Assembly (NCBI GenBank): GCA_023266575.1
Contig: JAHFPV010000005.1
Location: 124,001-188,000, forward strand
DNA: 64,000 bases
Origin: Sphingobium sp.
GTDB lineage: Bacteria > Pseudomonadota > Alphaproteobacteria > Sphingomonadales > Sphingomonadaceae
Reading direction: 5' to 3'
Shown here piece by piece: positions 24,770 through 33,320 of this stretch. How positions within the stretch are numbered: position 1 is the first letter of the stretch; the number at the start of each line of letters is the position of its first letter. Below the pieces are notes generated by a model. The model saw only the letters and a list, made by a program, of their open reading frames with translations, searched no databases and had not been told where the DNA came from. Both the position numbers and the translations under genes were made by a program.

Positions 24770-25996
24770 GTGAACTACAAGCATATCTTTGCGCAGGCGA
24801 TCGACCGTCTCCATGAAGAAGGCCGGTATCGGGTTTTTATCGACATCCTCCGCAACCGGGGTGCCTACCCCAATGCGCGCTGTTTTCACGGCCATAACGG
24901 TCCCAAGCCCATCACCGTCTGGTGCTCCAACGACTATCTCGCCATGGGCCAGCATCCCAAGGTCGTGGCAGCCATGGAAGAGGCGCTGCACGATGTCGGC
25001 GCAGGCTCCGGCGGCACCCGCAATATCGGCGGCAACACCCATTATCATGTCGATCTGGAAGGCGAATTGGCCGACCTGCATGGCAAGGACGCGGCTCTGC
25101 TGTTCACGTCGGGCTACGTCTCGAACGAGGCGACGCTGTCCACACTGGCCAAGTTGCTGCCCGGCTGCATTGTCTTTTCCGACGAGCTGAACCACGCCAG
25201 CATGATCGCGGGCATCCGCAATTCGGGCTGCGAAAAGCGCGTGTTCCGCCACAATGACGTCGATCATCTGCGCGAATTGCTGGAGGCCGAAGATCCCGAA
25301 GCCCCCAAGCTGATCGCGTTCGAGAGTGTCTATTCGATGGACGGCGATGTCGCGCCGATCGCTGCGATCTGCGACCTGGCCGACGAGTTCAATGCGCTCA
25401 CCTATCTGGACGAGGTCCATGCCGTGGGCATGTATGGCGCGCGCGGCGGCGGCATTTCGGAACGGGATGCTGTCGCGGACCGGCTGACCATCATCGAAGG
25501 CACGCTGGGCAAGGCGTTCGGTGTCATGGGCGGCTATATCGCCGCTGACCAGATGATCGTCGACGTGATCCGCAGCTATGCGCCGGGCTTCATCTTCACC
25601 ACCTCGCTATCCCCAGTACTGGTCGCAGGCGTGCTGGCCAGCGTACGCCATCTGAAAGGCTCCAGCGAGGAACGTGAGGGCCAGCAGGCGTCGGCTGCGC
25701 TGCTCAAGCAACTCATGGCCGAATCCGGCCTCCCGGTCATGGATACCGTCACCCATATCGTTCCGCTGATGGTGGGTGACCCGGTCAAGGCCAAGCGGAT
25801 CAGCGACATTTTGCTCGCCGAATATGGCGCCTATGTTCAGCCGATCAATTATCCCACCGTCCCCCGCGGCACCGAACGCCTCCGCTTCACCCCCGGCCCC
25901 GCCCACACCGAAGCGATGATGCGCGATCTGGTGAAGGCGCTGGTGGAAATCTGGTCGCGCCTGGACCTGGAACTGGCGGAGCGCAAAGCGGCGTGA
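24770..25996 (+). CDS. hemA: 5-aminolevulinate synthase
   Basis: A PLP enzyme that condenses glycine with succinyl-CoA, the first step of heme synthesis in alphaproteobacteria. It is 408 residues long. [21 protein letters not shown] is the standard N-terminus. The substrate and PLP motifs follow: [43 protein letters not shown], and the Schiff-base lysine K248 in [14 protein letters not shown]. The GTG at 24770 is chosen because it gives this N-terminus and follows AGGGCG; a TTG at 24749 is in frame. Product of the propionate operon (succinyl-CoA) is its substrate, though co-regulation is not evident. Confidence 0.95.
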   Translation: MNYKHIFAQAIDRLHEEGRYRVFIDILRNRGAYPNARCFHGHNGPKPITVWCSNDYLAMGQHPKVVAAMEEALHDVGAGSGGTRNIGGNTHYHVDLEGELADLHGKDAALLFTSGYVSNEATLSTLAKLLPGCIVFSDELNHASMIAGIRNSGCEKRVFRHNDVDHLRELLEAEDPEAPKLIAFESVYSMDGDVAPIAAICDLADEFNALTYLDEVHAVGMYGARGGGISERDAVADRLTIIEGTLGKAFGVMGGYIAADQMIVDVIRSYAPGFIFTTSLSPVLVAGVLASVRHLKGSSEEREGQQASAALLKQLMAESGLPVMDTVTHIVPLMVGDPVKAKRISDILLAEYGAYVQPINYPTVPRGTERLRFTPGPAHTEAMMRDLVKALVEIWSRLDLELAERKAA

Positions 25997-26006
25997 GCGC
26001 AAATCC

Positions 26007-26073
26007 TTCTCCCATCGGGAGAAGGATACGCAGCCTTACTGGCGCAGCCAGTTAGGCGAAATTGGATGAGGGC
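26007..26073. repeat. Palindromic repeat overlapping the 3' end of btaB
   Basis: It begins CCTTCTCCC-ATC-GGGAGAAGG, continues GATACGCAG and CTGGCGCAGCCAG, and ends GAAATTGGATGAGGG. It has the same layout as the repeat at 7597-7668. It lies between convergent hemA and btaB and supplies the last codons of btaB (SSNFA). Confidence 0.85.
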
Positions 26074-26720
26074 ATCTGCCCTATCGCCACCCCACCCCGC
26101 ACCGCATAACCGCGGTACAGCGCCCGTACGCTCGGCTCACCACCGACATCGCGCGCTACCGCCTCGATCGCATCGCCCAGCACCGCGCGCGGCGTCACAT
26201 GGAACCGCGCCAGCCAGCCGAACAGGGCCGCGCGCCAGGCACCCGGCAGCCGTTCCTGCTGTCCGAAATCGACCACCTCCAGCCGCCCGCCCGGCGCGAC
26301 ACAGAGCGCGGCCTGACGCAATGCCGCCTCCCAGTCGGGGATCATCGACAGCGCATAGCTGATGAACACCCGGTCGAACGTCGCTCGCCCGAACAGCGCT
26401 TGCGGATCGAAATCGACCGCATCCCCACGCGCCAGCCTGACGCGGCAGGCCATGCCGACCCGCTCCACCGCGATCTGCGCCGTATCCAGCATCGCCGCCG
26501 AAATATCGACGCCATAGAGCCGCGCATGGGGCCAGACCTTCCCCACCGCGATCAGGTTGCGCCCGGTGCCGCAGCCAATTTCCAGCACGCTGCCACCCGA
26601 TGGCGGGGCGAGATCGGCGATCAGGCCATCCCGCCCCAGCAGATAATATTTGCGCGTCACATCATAGATATGCCGCTGCCACCGATAGGTGCCGTCCATC
26701 AACCGCCCATGGTCGCTCAT
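26052..26720 (-). CDS. btaB: SAM-dependent methyltransferase, betaine-lipid headgroup (BtaB-like)
   Basis: Probably performs the three N-methylations that finish the betaine lipid DGTS. It is about 222 residues long. The class I methyltransferase motif I is VLEIGCGTGRNLIAVG, motif II region YGVDISAAMLDTA, and ALSMIPDWEAALRQA follows. ATG at 26720 overlaps the stop of btaA (ATGA), so the pair is coupled; this context is what makes it BtaB rather than a general methyltransferase. The last few residues are encoded by a palindromic repeat, so the natural C-terminus has been altered. Confidence 0.82.
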   Translation of the reverse strand: MSDHGRLMDGTYRWQRHIYDVTRKYYLLGRDGLIADLAPPSGGSVLEIGCGTGRNLIAVGKVWPHARLYGVDISAAMLDTAQIAVERVGMACRVRLARGDAVDFDPQALFGRATFDRVFISYALSMIPDWEAALRQAALCVAPGGRLEVVDFGQQERLPGAWRAALFGWLARFHVTPRAVLGDAIEAVARDVGGEPSVRALYRGYAVRGGVAIGQMPSSNFA

Positions 26721-27949
26721 TGCGCGTCCCTCAACACATAGAGATGCACGCCGCCATAAATGGCCGACCGGTCGCGCGCGGTGTAATCGCGTGACGCCTC
26801 GGCCTGATACGCCCACTGGTCCATCACCGCGTCCACGACCCGTCCGGGCAGGATGCTCGGCTCCCCCGCCGTGCGGAACAGCACCCGCGCGCCCGGTTTC
26901 GCCGTCCGCGTGATCTGCGCCCACAGCGCGTTCAACTGATCGTCGTCCATCCAGTCCTGCGCATCGAGCAAGATGTAGCGATCCGCCGACGCGGCGGGCT
27001 GATCGCGCAGGAAATCGGTGAAATTGACATGCCGCACATCGACCCGGTCCGCCCGCGCCCGCACCGCATCATGATTGGCGGCCTGCAAATAGGGCGGCAA
27101 CGGCCCCTCGCTTGCAGGGTCATTGGCAGCATAGCCCCGCCCAAACGCCTGCACCGCGAAATAATTATCCTTCAGATCAAAATCACAGGCCAGTTTCTTC
27201 AGGCGCGCTTTCAGCACAGCGTCCATCCGCTCATCGCCCGCCAGCGCCTCGAACTGCGCGGGCGGGATGCCCAGGCCAAAGAGCGAGGCGGGCTGGCTGG
27301 TCAGCCAGCGCACAAAGCCCTTGTCGAAAATCGGCGCCAGCTCCGCCTCGAAAATCACCCGCTGCTCGGCCAGCGTCGTGGCGTCCAGCATCCGCCGGGG
27401 ATTGACGCCATGCAGCCGCGCCAGCAGATGCGCCGCGCCGATGAAGCGCCCCAGCAGGCCATGCTTGTAAATGCCACGCGCAAAGCCGCCGATCCGCCGC
27501 CGCCCAATGAGGTCGCGCCCTTCCCAGTAACGCCGCGTCGCCTCGTCCAGATGCGGGGCCACCACGTCGCGATAGGCCGCGACATTCTCGCGGCTGTCCG
27601 CCTGCGCGAAGAAACGATGGAAGGCCGCATGATCGGGCAAAGTCCGCGCCGCCATCAGCTTCAATCGGTTGAGCGCGATATGCGCGGTATTGAGGTCCAC
27701 GGCAGTGATCTTCGCCGGATCGGCGGTCAGATAGGACAGGACATTGCAGCCCCCCGACGCGATCGTCACGACATGGCAATCGGGCGTGATCGCCAGCGCC
27801 TCCATATCCACCGCCGGGTCCTCCCATATCTGGGCATAGACCAGACCCCGGAACGCAAAGGTAAAGGCACGCTCCAGCACCCCCTGCTTCGACAGATGGC
27901 GGTGGCGATGCACCGCGCGCGTGATCTTTTTATGGGCCGGTGCCGCCAT
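26717..27949 (-). CDS. btaA: S-adenosylmethionine:diacylglycerol 3-amino-3-carboxypropyltransferase (DUF3419)
   Basis: Transfers the aminocarboxypropyl group of SAM to diacylglycerol, the first step to the phosphorus-free betaine lipid DGTS. It is about 410 residues long. The DUF3419 landmarks are present: LVYAQIWEDPAVDMEAL, IASGGCNVLSYLTADPAKI, AVDLNTAHIALNRLKL, and LLDAQDWMDDDQLNALW near the C-terminus. An ATG at 27949 and a TTG at 27958 are both possible starts. It forms an operon with btaB and is divergent from the exonuclease gene at 28084. In rhizobia and Rhodobacter these genes respond to phosphate limitation; no Pho box was evident here. Confidence 0.9.
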   Translation of the reverse strand: MAAPAHKKITRAVHRHRHLSKQGVLERAFTFAFRGLVYAQIWEDPAVDMEALAITPDCHVVTIASGGCNVLSYLTADPAKITAVDLNTAHIALNRLKLMAARTLPDHAAFHRFFAQADSRENVAAYRDVVAPHLDEATRRYWEGRDLIGRRRIGGFARGIYKHGLLGRFIGAAHLLARLHGVNPRRMLDATTLAEQRVIFEAELAPIFDKGFVRWLTSQPASLFGLGIPPAQFEALAGDERMDAVLKARLKKLACDFDLKDNYFAVQAFGRGYAANDPASEGPLPPYLQAANHDAVRARADRVDVRHVNFTDFLRDQPAASADRYILLDAQDWMDDDQLNALWAQITRTAKPGARVLFRTAGEPSILPGRVVDAVMDQWAYQAEASRDYTARDRSAIYGGVHLYVLRDAQ

Positions 27950-28083
27950 GCTGTTCAAGCCTCCTCGCTATCGGGTCGTGGCGTGGCCCATAGGGCAACT
28001 GCGCGTCGTCACCGTGACGATAGCGTTACGTACCTGTGACCAGCTTGCGGAACCCGCGGCCCTCTCACATCTTCTGGACCTAT

Positions 28084-29079
28084 ATGGCCCATTGGATCGA
28101 ACCCCACCCCACCGGCATCTATGTTCGCCCCGCCGATGCGTGGATCGACCCGTCCGTCCCGCGTGATCGGGCGCTGGTCACCCACGGCCATGCCGATCAT
28201 GCGCGCGGCGGCCATGGCCATGTCTGGGCAACACGCGAGACGCTGGCGATCATGGCGCTGCGCTACGGCACCGCGTCCGGCACCCCGGTCGGCTATGGCG
28301 AGGAAATCCGGCTGGGCGGCGTCACCATCCGCTATGTCCCCGCAGGCCATGTGCTGGGATCGGCGCAGATCGTCCTGACCCATGCGGGCGAGCGCGTCGT
28401 CGTCACCGGCGATTACAAGCGCAGACCCGATCCCACCTGCCTGCCATTCGAGCCGGTCCCCTGCGACATTTTCGTCACCGAAGCGACCTTCGGCCTGCCC
28501 GTATTCCGCCACCCTGATACGGGCAGCGAGATCGACCGGCTGATTGCCGCGCTCCACGCCAACCCGGAACGCTCCGTGCTGGTCGGGGCCTATGCGCTGG
28601 GCAAGGCGCAGCGGCTCATCTGCGAACTGCGCGCGCGCGGCCACCACGACCCGATCTACCTCCACGGCGCGATGGAACGCATGTGCAATCTCTATGTCGA
28701 ACTCGGTGTCGAGTTGGGCGACCTGCGCCCCGCCACCGGCGTCGCGGCAAAGGATATGCGCGGCGCGATCATCGTCGCCCCGCCCTCCGCCCTCAACGAC
28801 CGCTGGAGCCGCCGCCTGCCCGATCCTATCACCGCGATGGCGTCCGGCTGGATGCGCGTGCGCCAGCGCGCCCGGCAGAAGAATGTCGAACTCCCGCTGA
28901 TCCTGTCCGACCATGCCGACTGGGACGAACTGACCGACACGATCCGCGAGGTTGCCCCCACCGAAACCTGGATCACCCACGGGCGCGAGGAAGCCTTGCT
29001 CCACTGGTGCATGACCCACCAGATCCGCGCCCGCGCCCTGGCACTGGTCGGGCGGGACGATGAGGAGGAGGAAGGGTGA
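28084..29079 (+). CDS. Ligase-associated DNA exonuclease (metallo-beta-lactamase fold)
   Basis: A predicted 3'-end processing nuclease that works with the bacterial ATP-dependent DNA ligase encoded next to it. It is about 331 residues long. The metal site THGHADHARGGH is the HxHxDH motif, followed by PAGHVLGSAQI, VVTGDYKRR and LSDHADWDEL, all in the order of beta-CASP-type nucleases. WITHGREEALLHW is typical of the ligase-associated subfamily. The ATG at 28084 (MAHWIEPHPTGIYVRP) matches that family's N-terminus; a GTG at 28036 is in frame. The ligase follows after 127 bp of palindromic repeats. Confidence 0.88.
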   Translation: MAHWIEPHPTGIYVRPADAWIDPSVPRDRALVTHGHADHARGGHGHVWATRETLAIMALRYGTASGTPVGYGEEIRLGGVTIRYVPAGHVLGSAQIVLTHAGERVVVTGDYKRRPDPTCLPFEPVPCDIFVTEATFGLPVFRHPDTGSEIDRLIAALHANPERSVLVGAYALGKAQRLICELRARGHHDPIYLHGAMERMCNLYVELGVELGDLRPATGVAAKDMRGAIIVAPPSALNDRWSRRLPDPITAMASGWMRVRQRARQKNVELPLILSDHADWDELTDTIREVAPTETWITHGREEALLHWCMTHQIRARALALVGRDDEEEEG

Positions 29080-29093
29080 TTATGCTCCATAAT

Positions 29094-29190
29094 CCGTTCG
29101 CCCTGAGCCTGGCGAAGGGTATGGCTGAGCGAAGTCGAAGCCCCTTCGCTCCGCTCAGTAGAAGGCTTCGACTTCGCTCAGCCCGAACGG
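29094..29190. repeat. Palindromic repeats between the exonuclease and ligase genes
   Basis: The unit starting CCGTTCGCCCTGAGCC at 29094 is the border repeat of element A. It is followed by an inverted pair around ATGGCTGAGCGAAGTCGAAGCC and GGCTTCGACTTCGCTCAGCC (split here), ending CCGAACGG at 29190. It divides a functional gene pair. Confidence 0.85.
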
Positions 29191-29206
29191 ATGGGGGTGT
29201 CTCTCG

Positions 29207-30790
29207 ATGAGACCCTTCTCGCAACTGCTCGACGCGCTCGTCTATACCCGCTCACGCAACGGCAAACTCGCGCTGATCGCCGCCTATCTCCGCGCCGCGC
29301 CGGACCCGGATCGCGGCTGGGCGCTGGCTGCGCTCACCGGCAATCTGGACCTGAAAGCCGTCAAATCCTCCGCCATCAGCGAAATGATCCGCGCCCGCGT
29401 CGATCCAGTCCTCTATGAAATGAGCCGCGATTATGTCGGCGATCTTGCCGAAACCGTCGCCCTTCTGTGGCCTCCACCGCCAGGCGAACCGCCCGATCTG
29501 GACGATGGCACGCTGACGCTGGCCACCGTGGTCGATCGCCTCCACGCCACCAGCCGCGCCGCCGCGCCCGATGCCCTCGCGCAGATGATGGATCATCTCG
29601 ACGCCTCTGGCCGCTTCGCCCTGCTCAAACTCGCCACCGGGGGCCTCCGCGTCGGCATCTCCGCCCGCCTGGCCAAGACCGGCTTCGCGCAGGCATTTGG
29701 CCTCGACGTCGATGATGTCGAGCAAGTCTGGCACGCCCTCTCCCCGCCCTACACCGCCCTGTTCGACTGGGCCGAAGGCCGCGCAGCCCGCCCCGACCCG
29801 GCAGGCACGCCCTTCTTCCGCCCCTTCATGCTCGCCCACCCGCTCGAAGCCGACAGCGTGGACTTGGCGGACTATGCCGCAGAGTGGAAATGGGACGGCA
29901 TCCGCATCCAGATCGTCGGCACGGGGAGCGAAACCCGCCTCTACAGCCGCGCGGGCGACGATATCTCCGCCAGCTTCCCCGAAATCGCCGCCGCCTTCAC
30001 CGGCCATGCCGTGCTGGATGGCGAGTTACTGGTGCGCGGTGAGTTTCAGGGTGGAGAGGCAGCCAGCTTCAACGCCCTGCAACAACGGCTCGGTCGCAAG
30101 CTGGTGAGCGCCAAGATGCAGGCCGACTATCCCGCCTTCGTCCGCCTTTACGACCTGCTGCTCGAAGGCGACGAAGATTTGCGCGCCCTACCATGGGCGC
30201 AACGGCGCGCCCGGCTCGAAGCCTATATGCCCGGTCTCGATGCCAAGCGGTTTGATTTGTCCGCCACCATCGACGCAGCCGATTTCGACGCCCTCGCCGA
30301 CATCCGCGCCGGCGCCCGCGATGCCGCGATCGAGGGGGTGATGCTCAAACGCCGCGACAGCCCCTATGTCGCCGGGCGCAAGGCCGCGCTCTGGTATAAA
30401 TGGAAACGCGATCCGCTGACCGCCGACTGCGTCATGATGTACGCCCAGCGCGGCCACGGCAAACGCTCCTCCTTCTATTCGGACTATACGTTCGGCTGCT
30501 GGACGGCGGACGGGGAGCTACATCCCGTGGGCAAGGCCTATAGCGGCTTCACCGACGAGGAGTTGAAATGGCTCGACCGCTTCGTCCGCCAGAACACGGT
30601 CGCCCGCTTCGGCCCGGTGCGAGAGGTGGAAAAGACGTTGGTGCTTGAAGTCGCGTTCGACAGCATCCACGACAGCAAACGCCACAAATCAGGCCTCGCC
30701 ATGCGCTTCCCAAGGATCGCGCGCATCCGGCGCGACAAACCAGCGGCGGAGGCGGATACGGTGGAGGGATTGAAGAAACTGGTCCGCTGA
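29207..30790 (+). CDS. ATP-dependent DNA ligase (bacterial LigC-like, Lhr-associated type)
   Basis: Seals nicks using ATP and probably serves a repair pathway with the upstream exonuclease. It is 527 residues long. An N-terminal alpha-helical DNA-binding domain fills roughly residues 1-200 (KLATGGLRVGISARLAK). The adenylation motif I follows, with the lysine at K228 in EWKWDGIRIQ. Motifs III to V follow as LDGELLV, EGVMLKRRDSPYVAGRK and WYKWKR, and the OB domain closes it. No Ku gene lies here, and the helicase and phosphoesterase that often accompany this ligase are not adjacent. The replicative NAD-dependent ligase must be elsewhere. Confidence 0.9.
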   Translation: MRPFSQLLDALVYTRSRNGKLALIAAYLRAAPDPDRGWALAALTGNLDLKAVKSSAISEMIRARVDPVLYEMSRDYVGDLAETVALLWPPPPGEPPDLDDGTLTLATVVDRLHATSRAAAPDALAQMMDHLDASGRFALLKLATGGLRVGISARLAKTGFAQAFGLDVDDVEQVWHALSPPYTALFDWAEGRAARPDPAGTPFFRPFMLAHPLEADSVDLADYAAEWKWDGIRIQIVGTGSETRLYSRAGDDISASFPEIAAAFTGHAVLDGELLVRGEFQGGEAASFNALQQRLGRKLVSAKMQADYPAFVRLYDLLLEGDEDLRALPWAQRRARLEAYMPGLDAKRFDLSATIDAADFDALADIRAGARDAAIEGVMLKRRDSPYVAGRKAALWYKWKRDPLTADCVMMYAQRGHGKRSSFYSDYTFGCWTADGELHPVGKAYSGFTDEELKWLDRFVRQNTVARFGPVREVEKTLVLEVAFDSIHDSKRHKSGLAMRFPRIARIRRDKPAAEADTVEGLKKLVR

Positions 30791-30821
30791 CTATCCTCTA
30801 TCGCAGAGAGGAACCCACCCC

Positions 30822-31169
30822 ATGCCCTACACCGGACACTGCCACTGCGGCGCAGTCACCTTCACCGTCGCCGCCGACGCGCCGACCGACGCGATGACCT
30901 GCAACTGTTCCCATTGCCATGCAAAGGGGCTGGTCCTGACCTTCGTCCCCGCCGACCAGTTCGCCCTGGACAGCGGCGCAGACCATCTGACCGACTATCA
31001 TTTCTACAAGCACGCTATCACGCATCAATTCTGTCGCACCTGCGGAACCCAGCCGTTCGCGCTCGGCCAGTCCGCCAGCGCACCGATGCGCGCAATCAAC
31101 CTGCGCTGCGTCCCGTCGATCGACATCGACACGCTGACCATCACCAAGGTGGACGGCGCGAGTTTCTGA
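30822..31169 (+). CDS. GFA family zinc-binding protein (CENP-V/GFA domain)
   Basis: A 115-residue protein of the GFA family, which includes glutathione-dependent formaldehyde-activating enzyme homologues; most members have no proven activity. The cysteine pattern is complete: GHCHCGAVTF near the start, CNCSHCHAKG at residues 27-36, and FCRTCGTQPF near residue 72, enough for two structural zinc sites. It begins 31 bp after the ligase gene with AGAGAGGAACC before the ATG and may be read from the same transcript. No formaldehyde pathway gene lies nearby, so the substrate is unknown. Confidence 0.85.
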   Translation: MPYTGHCHCGAVTFTVAADAPTDAMTCNCSHCHAKGLVLTFVPADQFALDSGADHLTDYHFYKHAITHQFCRTCGTQPFALGQSASAPMRAINLRCVPSIDIDTLTITKVDGASF

Positions 31170-31173
31170 CCCG

Positions 31174-31213
31174 CAAACAAACGGGCCGATGGCGAGGGGT
31201 AGCCATCGGCCCG
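31174..31213 (-). terminator. Intrinsic terminator after the fasciclin gene
   Basis: A 12-bp stem CGGGCCGATGGC / GCCATCGGCCCG (31182-31193 and 31202-31213) with an 8-base loop. On the minus strand it is followed by TTTGTTTG. It lies 28 bp past the fasciclin stop codon and just beyond the GFA stop, so it may also slow plus-strand transcription. Confidence 0.8.
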
Positions 31214-31240
31214 TCGGCCATCACATCATTTTGACAGGGA

Positions 31241-31804
31241 TCAGGGCATCAATACCGTGTCGATGACGTGGATGACGCCGTTGGACTGATTGACGTCGGC
31301 GATGGTGATCTTGGCCGATCCGCCCTTCGCGTCGGTGACATACCAGTCCTTACCCTTCTGCCACACGGTCAGGGTTTCGCCCTGCGCGGTGGTCAGCACG
31401 GCCTTGCCGCCATTGGTTGCGGCCTTGGCGGCAATGTCGGTGGCGTTCATCTTGCCCGGCACGACATGATAGGTCAGCACGCCGGTCAGCGTCGCCTTAT
31501 TCTCTGGCTTCAACAGCGTATCGACGGTGCCTGCGGGCAGCTTGGCGAAAGCGGCATTGGTCGGCGCGAACACGGTGAACGGCCCGGCGCTCTTGAGCGT
31601 ATCGACCAGACCAGCGGCCTTCACCGCAGCGACCAGCGTAGTGTGGTCCTTGGAGTTGACCGCATTATCGACAATATCCTTGGTGGGATACATGGCCGCG
31701 CCGCCGACCATCGGGTTCTTGGCCATCTGCGCCTGGGCGATCCCGCCACCGCTGGCCGTCACTATGATGCTGGCAAGGGCGATCGTCACGGGGGAAAATT
31801 TCAT
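31241..31804 (-). CDS. Fasciclin domain protein, secreted
   Basis: An exported protein of about 187 residues with one FAS1 domain. The N-terminus MKFSPVTIALASIIVTASGGGIAQAQ is a clear signal peptide with an AQA-Q site (split across residues 20-26). The FAS1 domain shows its two conserved boxes, GPFTVFAPTNAAFAKLPAG (H1) and HVIDTVLMP (H2), joined by LTGVLTYHVVPGK. FAS1 proteins serve in adhesion or extracellular matrix, but the role of bacterial members is mostly unknown. The ATG at 31804 gives the best signal peptide. It is divergent from the polyamine genes and ends in its own terminator. Confidence 0.88.
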   Translation of the reverse strand: MKFSPVTIALASIIVTASGGGIAQAQMAKNPMVGGAAMYPTKDIVDNAVNSKDHTTLVAAVKAAGLVDTLKSAGPFTVFAPTNAAFAKLPAGTVDTLLKPENKATLTGVLTYHVVPGKMNATDIAAKAATNGGKAVLTTAQGETLTVWQKGKDWYVTDAKGGSAKITIADVNQSNGVIHVIDTVLMP

Positions 31805-32007
31805 GGGGGGCATCCTTCTTCTATCTCCGCATCCCAAATAGTGTCGGGGTGCGGCGCTGATACGCCTGAGGCGGGCTAATGGATGCAGGCATGACCTAAA
31901 GGGCATGGGCGAAGATAAGGCAATTGCACTGCGTCTTTGCGCTGTCATCCCAAGCCCCTATATGGGCGCTTTCGCGGGACGCCCGCGCACAGCATATGGA
32001 GACGAGA

Positions 32008-33213
32008 TTGAGCAAGGTTCTGGTCATCGGCGCGGGCGGCGTCGGGTCGGTCGCGGTGCATAAGATGGCGATGAACAGCGATATATTCTCGCATATCACG
32101 CTGGCCAGCCGCCGCATCGTCAGTTGCGAGAAGGTCGCCGAATCAGTGCTGGCCCGCACCGGCGTGACCATCGACGTGGCGCAGGTGGATGCCGACGATG
32201 TCGCCGCCACCATCGCCCTGATCGAGAAGGTCCAGCCGAAGCTAGTGGTCAATCTGGCGCTGCCCTATCAGGATCTCAACATCATGGACGCCTGTCTGGC
32301 GACCAAGACCGATTATCTCGACACAGCCAATTACGAACCGCGCGACACGCCCAAATTCGAATATGGCTGGCAATGGGCCTATCAGGAGCGCTTCAAGGAA
32401 GCGGGCATCATGGCGCTGCTGGGGTCGGGTTTCGACCCCGGCGTCACAAGCGTGTTCGCATCCTACATCAAAAAGCACCTGCTCGACACCATCGACACGC
32501 TCGACATTCTCGACTGCAATGGCGGCGACCATGGCCAGCATTTCGCCACCAACTTCAACCCGGAAATCAACATCCGCGAAGTGACCGCCCCGTCGCGTCA
32601 CTGGGAAGGCGGGGAATGGGTCGAAGGCCCGGCGCTCAGCCACAAGCAGACGTTCGACTTCGACCAGGTCGGCCCGAAGAACATGTTTCTCATGTATCAT
32701 GAGGAGCTGGAAAGCCTCGCCAAATTCTATCCCGAAATCAAACGCATCCGTTTCTGGATGACGTTCGGCGACGCTTATCTCAAGCATCTGGAAGTCCTCC
32801 AGAATGTCGGCATGACCCGCATCGACCCGGTCATCTATGAGGGCAAGGAGATCATCCCGCTCCAGTTCCTCAAAGCCGTTCTGCCCGAGCCGTCGAGCCT
32901 GGGTTCGACGACAAAGGGCAAGACCAATATCGGCGACATTGCGACCGGCACCAAGGATGGCGTCCAGAAAACCGTCTATGTCCTCAACATCTGCGATCAT
33001 GAGGATGCCTATGCCGAAACCGGCAATCAGGCGGTCAGCTACACCACCGGCGTCCCCGCGATGATCGGCGCGGCGATGATGCTGACCGGCGCCTGGAAAG
33101 GCGAAGGCGTGTTCAACATCGAACAGTTCGATCCCGATCCCTTCATGGACATGCTCAACAAGCATGGCCTGCCCTGGCAGATAAAGGAACTGGACGCGCC
33201 GCTGGCATTCTGA
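32008..33213 (+). CDS. Carboxyspermidine/carboxynorspermidine dehydrogenase (saccharopine dehydrogenase fold)
   Basis: Reductively condenses aspartate-beta-semialdehyde with putrescine to carboxyspermidine using NADPH. It is about 401 residues long. The dinucleotide motif KVLVIGAGGVGSVAVHKMA is at the start; MALLGSGFDPGVTSVF and LDCNGGDHGQHFATNFNPE are conserved in the CASDH/CANSDH group. The start is probably TTG at 32008 (MSKVLVIG), because GGAG at 31998-32001 sits six bases upstream; an in-frame ATG at 31996 is the alternative. It is followed by nspC and ornithine decarboxylase, which define the pathway. Sequence alone does not tell diaminopropane from putrescine as substrate; the neighbouring ODC favours putrescine. 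Confidence 0.88.
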   Translation: MSKVLVIGAGGVGSVAVHKMAMNSDIFSHITLASRRIVSCEKVAESVLARTGVTIDVAQVDADDVAATIALIEKVQPKLVVNLALPYQDLNIMDACLATKTDYLDTANYEPRDTPKFEYGWQWAYQERFKEAGIMALLGSGFDPGVTSVFASYIKKHLLDTIDTLDILDCNGGDHGQHFATNFNPEINIREVTAPSRHWEGGEWVEGPALSHKQTFDFDQVGPKNMFLMYHEELESLAKFYPEIKRIRFWMTFGDAYLKHLEVLQNVGMTRIDPVIYEGKEIIPLQFLKAVLPEPSSLGSTTKGKTNIGDIATGTKDGVQKTVYVLNICDHEDAYAETGNQAVSYTTGVPAMIGAAMMLTGAWKGEGVFNIEQFDPDPFMDMLNKHGLPWQIKELDAPLAF

Positions 33214-33220
33214 ACAATCA

Positions 33221-33301
33221 CCGTCATCCCCGCGAACGCTGGGATCGCCCTTTTCTGTTGCGCCACAAAGAAGTGAGACCCCAGCTTTCGCTGGGGTGAC
33301 G
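33221..33301. repeat. Palindromic repeat pair between the dehydrogenase and nspC
   Basis: The left unit begins CCGTCATCCCCGCGAACGC at 33221. The right unit, near 33278-33301, contains ACCCCAGC-TTTC-GCTGGGGT. It is related in its outer parts to the repeats at 18413-18509. It sits inside a likely operon. Confidence 0.75.
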
Positions 33302-33320
33302 AGGTGGCGGAGGATGTTTC

